Position numbers and translations under genes: made by a program. Shown one piece after another: positions 61,632 through 64,000 of a stretch of 64,000 bases of DNA. This DNA is from Sphingobacterium bovisgrunnientis (GTDB lineage: Bacteria; Bacteroidota; Bacteroidia; Sphingobacteriales; Sphingobacteriaceae). The notes under the pieces were generated by a model, which was given only the letters and a program-made list of their open reading frames with translations, was not told the origin of the DNA and made no database searches. The stretch covers positions 62,001 through 126,000 of the forward strand of contig NZ_WUQY01000001.1 in the NCBI RefSeq assembly GCF_009829085.1. The letters run 5' to 3'. How positions within the stretch are numbered: position 1 is the first letter of the stretch; each line of letters opens with the position of its first letter.

Positions 61632-64000
61632 ATGAAGCTACATATAATTATATTACTATCATTTTTATGTATATCCAGTGCTGCATTTGCTCAAAAATCA
61701 AAAGTGTTATCAGGTATTGTAAGAGGTGAAAAAAATGCGCCATTGGTAGGTGCATCTGTTTTCGTCGAAAATAAAGATAATAGAAATTTGAAAGGTGCAT
61801 CTACAGATAACCAAGGCCAATATAACATTGAGTTACCTGTTGAGGATAAATTGACAATCGTAATAGCTTGTATTGGCTATAAATCAATACGTATACCTTA
61901 CAGTGGGCAGCAAACAATATCAATTACACTCCAAGAAGATCATCAAAGTATTGAAGAAGTATCCATAGTCTCCGAGGCAGCTAAGACTCGTAATGATATG
62001 GGAATTAGTTATAAAAATCAGGTCACTGCAACAGAACGATTTGAAATGAAACAGTTAGAGAGCATGACTGTCACTTCAATAGAGAGTGGATTGCAAGGAC
62101 GATTAGCAAATGTGGATATCATAACTAGTGCTGATCCAGGGGCTAGGAGTTCTATTCGTATTCGAGGTACGACTTCATTGAATGCTAACTCTGAACCATT
62201 AATTGTGGTAGATGGTGTTCCATATCCAACGACTATAGCTGATGATTTTAACTTCTCGACAGCTAATGATGAGGATTTTGGTGCATTGATAAATATTTCA
62301 CCGAACGATATAGAATCTATAGAAGTTTTAAAGGATGCGGCTGCAACAGCAATTTGGGGTTCTAGAGGAGCTAACGGTGTTTTATTATTTACGACAAAGA
62401 AGGGACGCCGTGGAAAAACACAATTCTCTTTTTCTTCAAAATTGAACCTGCGCAAAGAAGCGGAAACTATTCCTATGCTCGATGGAGGGCAATATGTATC
62501 AATGGTACAAGATGCGCTATGGAACACAGTTAATGATTTAGGATTTAAAAATGCAACATCCTATCTCAATATGCTGTATAATACAAATGAAATAAAATAT
62601 GATCCAGACTGGAACTACTTTAATGAATACAATCAAAACACAAATTGGTTAGATAAAGTGACGCAATTGGGGCATGTTGAGGACAATTCACTAGCGATTA
62701 GTGGGGGGGGTGATAAAGCAATATATCGTGTGTCATTAGGATATTTAAACGATGTTGGGACGACGAAAGGAATGAAGAGTCAGCGCTATAGTGCATTGAT
62801 TAGTGTTAACTATAAGTTCTCAAACAAATTTAATATCAATGCGGATATGAATTATTCTAGAGCATCTAGAAATAGCAATTGGACAGGTTCGGGCGTAGCA
62901 GCTCCACGTGGAATGGCTATGCGTAAGATGCCAAATATGAGTCCGTTTGTGATTGATGAGGATGGAAATTATACAGATCAATATTTTACTCCAAGGATAA
63001 ACTTCCAAGGATCATTCGCGGATAATAAAATGTATAACCCCGTGGCAATGGTCAACGAATCTGTTAATGAAACCTCAGAAGAGCAAGGCAGAGTTAATTT
63101 CAGGGGAACTTACGAGATTCAACCTTGGTTACGTTATATCGGAACTGTAGGCTTTTTAACCAAATTAAATAAGAATAATAAATTTCTACCACAATCTGTG
63201 ACTGGGGTAATCTGGACAGATCCATTTTTTAACAGAGGTTCTGATTTAATTTCTGATGGACTTACATTGAATACAGAAAATAAATTCATCTTCAACAAAA
63301 CATACAATCAAATTCATAATATCATAGGGACTCAAATTTTCCAAACCAATGAGTCTAGATCTTTTAGTTATAGTTCAGAGACTTCAGGTAATGCTTCAGA
63401 ATCATTAAGTGATCCGACAGTAGGCTCGGCAGTAGTTGCTATGGGGTCTGGCAATTCATTGAGCCGTAGTGCTGGTACGATTACGAGTTTGTATTATGGT
63501 TTAAAGGATAAATATATTTTAAATGCTATCTACCGATGGGAAGCGAATACTAATATTTCAAAGCAACATAGATGGAAAGGATTTCCTGCTTTTGGTGTGG
63601 CTTGGCAGTTAGGGGAAGAAGATTTTATGAAGCAATTCTCTTTCTTAGACATGGCTAAATTAAGATTCAGTTGGGGACAAAGTGGCAATTCGCCGTCGGG
63701 TTCTTTTGCTTACTTAGGAGTTTTTCAGCCTATTGTACCTGGATACATGGATATGACAGCTATCCGACCTACACGTATCCAATTGGATAATTTGAAATGG
63801 GAAACTGTGACACAAACGGATATTGGTGTTGAATTATCATTCTTTAAAGATCGTTTGCATGTGATGGGGGAAATATACAATCGCTTAACATCGGATTTAT
63901 TACAGAATGATATAACCTTACCTTCTTCTACTGGATTCGGATCAATGAGATTTTTCAATTCAGGAAAAATGGTTAACAAAGGTTGGGAACTGATATTTAG
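61632..64000 (+). CDS. SusC/RagA-family TonB-dependent transporter, 3' end outside the window
   Basis: The frame is open from ATG 61632 to the window end (789 codons seen). A signal peptide (MKLHIIILLSFLCISSAAFA) is followed by a carboxypeptidase-regulatory-like domain (about 25-100), and the plug carries ESGLQGRLANVDII and AIWGSRGANGVLLFTT. The barrel is incomplete. The plug is strikingly like that of the SusC at 9224, including the Trp variant AIWGSRGANG and the preceding DDFNFSTAND segment (DDFDFATSDD in the other), so the two FAS1-SusC modules are duplicates. A SusD gene is expected beyond the window. Confidence 0.92.
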   Translation, partial: MKLHIIILLSFLCISSAAFAQKSKVLSGIVRGEKNAPLVGASVFVENKDNRNLKGASTDNQGQYNIELPVEDKLTIVIACIGYKSIRIPYSGQQTISITLQEDHQSIEEVSIVSEAAKTRNDMGISYKNQVTATERFEMKQLESMTVTSIESGLQGRLANVDIITSADPGARSSIRIRGTTSLNANSEPLIVVDGVPYPTTIADDFNFSTANDEDFGALINISPNDIESIEVLKDAAATAIWGSRGANGVLLFTTKKGRRGKTQFSFSSKLNLRKEAETIPMLDGGQYVSMVQDALWNTVNDLGFKNATSYLNMLYNTNEIKYDPDWNYFNEYNQNTNWLDKVTQLGHVEDNSLAISGGGDKAIYRVSLGYLNDVGTTKGMKSQRYSALISVNYKFSNKFNINADMNYSRASRNSNWTGSGVAAPRGMAMRKMPNMSPFVIDEDGNYTDQYFTPRINFQGSFADNKMYNPVAMVNESVNETSEEQGRVNFRGTYEIQPWLRYIGTVGFLTKLNKNNKFLPQSVTGVIWTDPFFNRGSDLISDGLTLNTENKFIFNKTYNQIHNIIGTQIFQTNESRSFSYSSETSGNASESLSDPTVGSAVVAMGSGNSLSRSAGTITSLYYGLKDKYILNAIYRWEANTNISKQHRWKGFPAFGVAWQLGEEDFMKQFSFLDMAKLRFSWGQSGNSPSGSFAYLGVFQPIVPGYMDMTAIRPTRIQLDNLKWETVTQTDIGVELSFFKDRLHVMGEIYNRLTSDLLQNDITLPSSTGFGSMRFFNSGKMVNKGWELIF

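Noticed and set aside
62018..62527. Minus-strand reading frame of 169 codons near the window end
   Set aside because: It is opposite the plug domain of the partial SusC gene at 61632, which has clear family motifs; the minus frame has none.
1..64000. CRISPR arrays, tRNA or rRNA genes, insertion sequences, integrase or phage genes
   Set aside because: No regularly spaced repeats of array type, no RNA-gene signatures and no transposase or integrase motifs were seen. The CAGG repeats are dispersed promoter elements and not an array.

Overview
The window is AT-rich bacterial DNA from a member of the Bacteroidota, most like a Sphingobacteriales/Chitinophagales plant-polymer degrader. This rests on three complete SusC/SusD pairs and a fourth SusC, many lipoprotein signal peptides, promoters of the Bacteroidota type (-33 TTG, then TAnnTTTG after about 20 nt), and FAS1 (fasciclin) lipoproteins placed beside SusC/SusD. 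The genus is not determined. No tRNA, rRNA, CRISPR array, insertion sequence or phage gene was seen.

The content is one large locus for rhamnogalacturonan-I (RG-I, pectin) use. (1) Positions 1-5207 hold cytoplasmic L-rhamnose catabolism: the end of RhaT, a fused rhamnulose-1-phosphate aldolase/lactaldehyde dehydrogenase, L-rhamnose isomerase and an FGGY rhamnulokinase, closed by a strong terminator. (2) A CE12 acetylesterase follows at 5304. (3) Positions 6991-22284 are a tight seven-gene operon: FAS1, SusC, SusD, FAS1, FAS1, SusC, SusD. (4) Positions 22376-26142 are a GH115 gene convergent with a GH28 gene. (5) GH2 at 26320 is followed by GH28-PL11-CE12-CE12 (29380-34159) and then GH105-GH2-RhaM-GH106 (34311-41504). 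(6) A GntR-type sugar regulator (41611) and a third SusC/SusD pair (42895-48165) come next. (7) A small membrane coiled-coil protein lies on the minus strand (48244-48843). (8) GH28, a DUF4450 protein, a six-hairpin glycosidase and GH105 form another operon (49431-57704). (9) A PL1-like pectate lyase (57868) is followed by a second FAS1-SusC module that runs off the window end (59392-64000).

Proposed joint working: FAS1, SusD and SusC proteins bind and import RG-I pieces at the cell surface. CE12 enzymes deacetylate, PL11 and GH28 cut the backbone, GH105 removes unsaturated uronic acid ends, GH106 frees rhamnose, and GH2 and GH115 remove galactose-type and glucuronic acid decorations. RhaM, RhaT, RhaI, the kinase and the aldolase fusion then metabolise the rhamnose.

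The most striking unannotated signal is a direct repeat, CAGGAyA-N3-CAGGwT. Its two CAGG halves are exactly 10 bp apart and it occurs upstream of seven transcription units. In six of the seven a -7-like box begins exactly 27 nt after the start of the second CAGG, so the second half sits on the -33 element. This looks like the operator-promoter of one activator that controls the whole locus and is not encoded in the window. A second set of inverted repeats containing GRTAGTT lies at rhaI, at the GntR gene and over the 29380 promoter, and may be the GntR regulator's sites.
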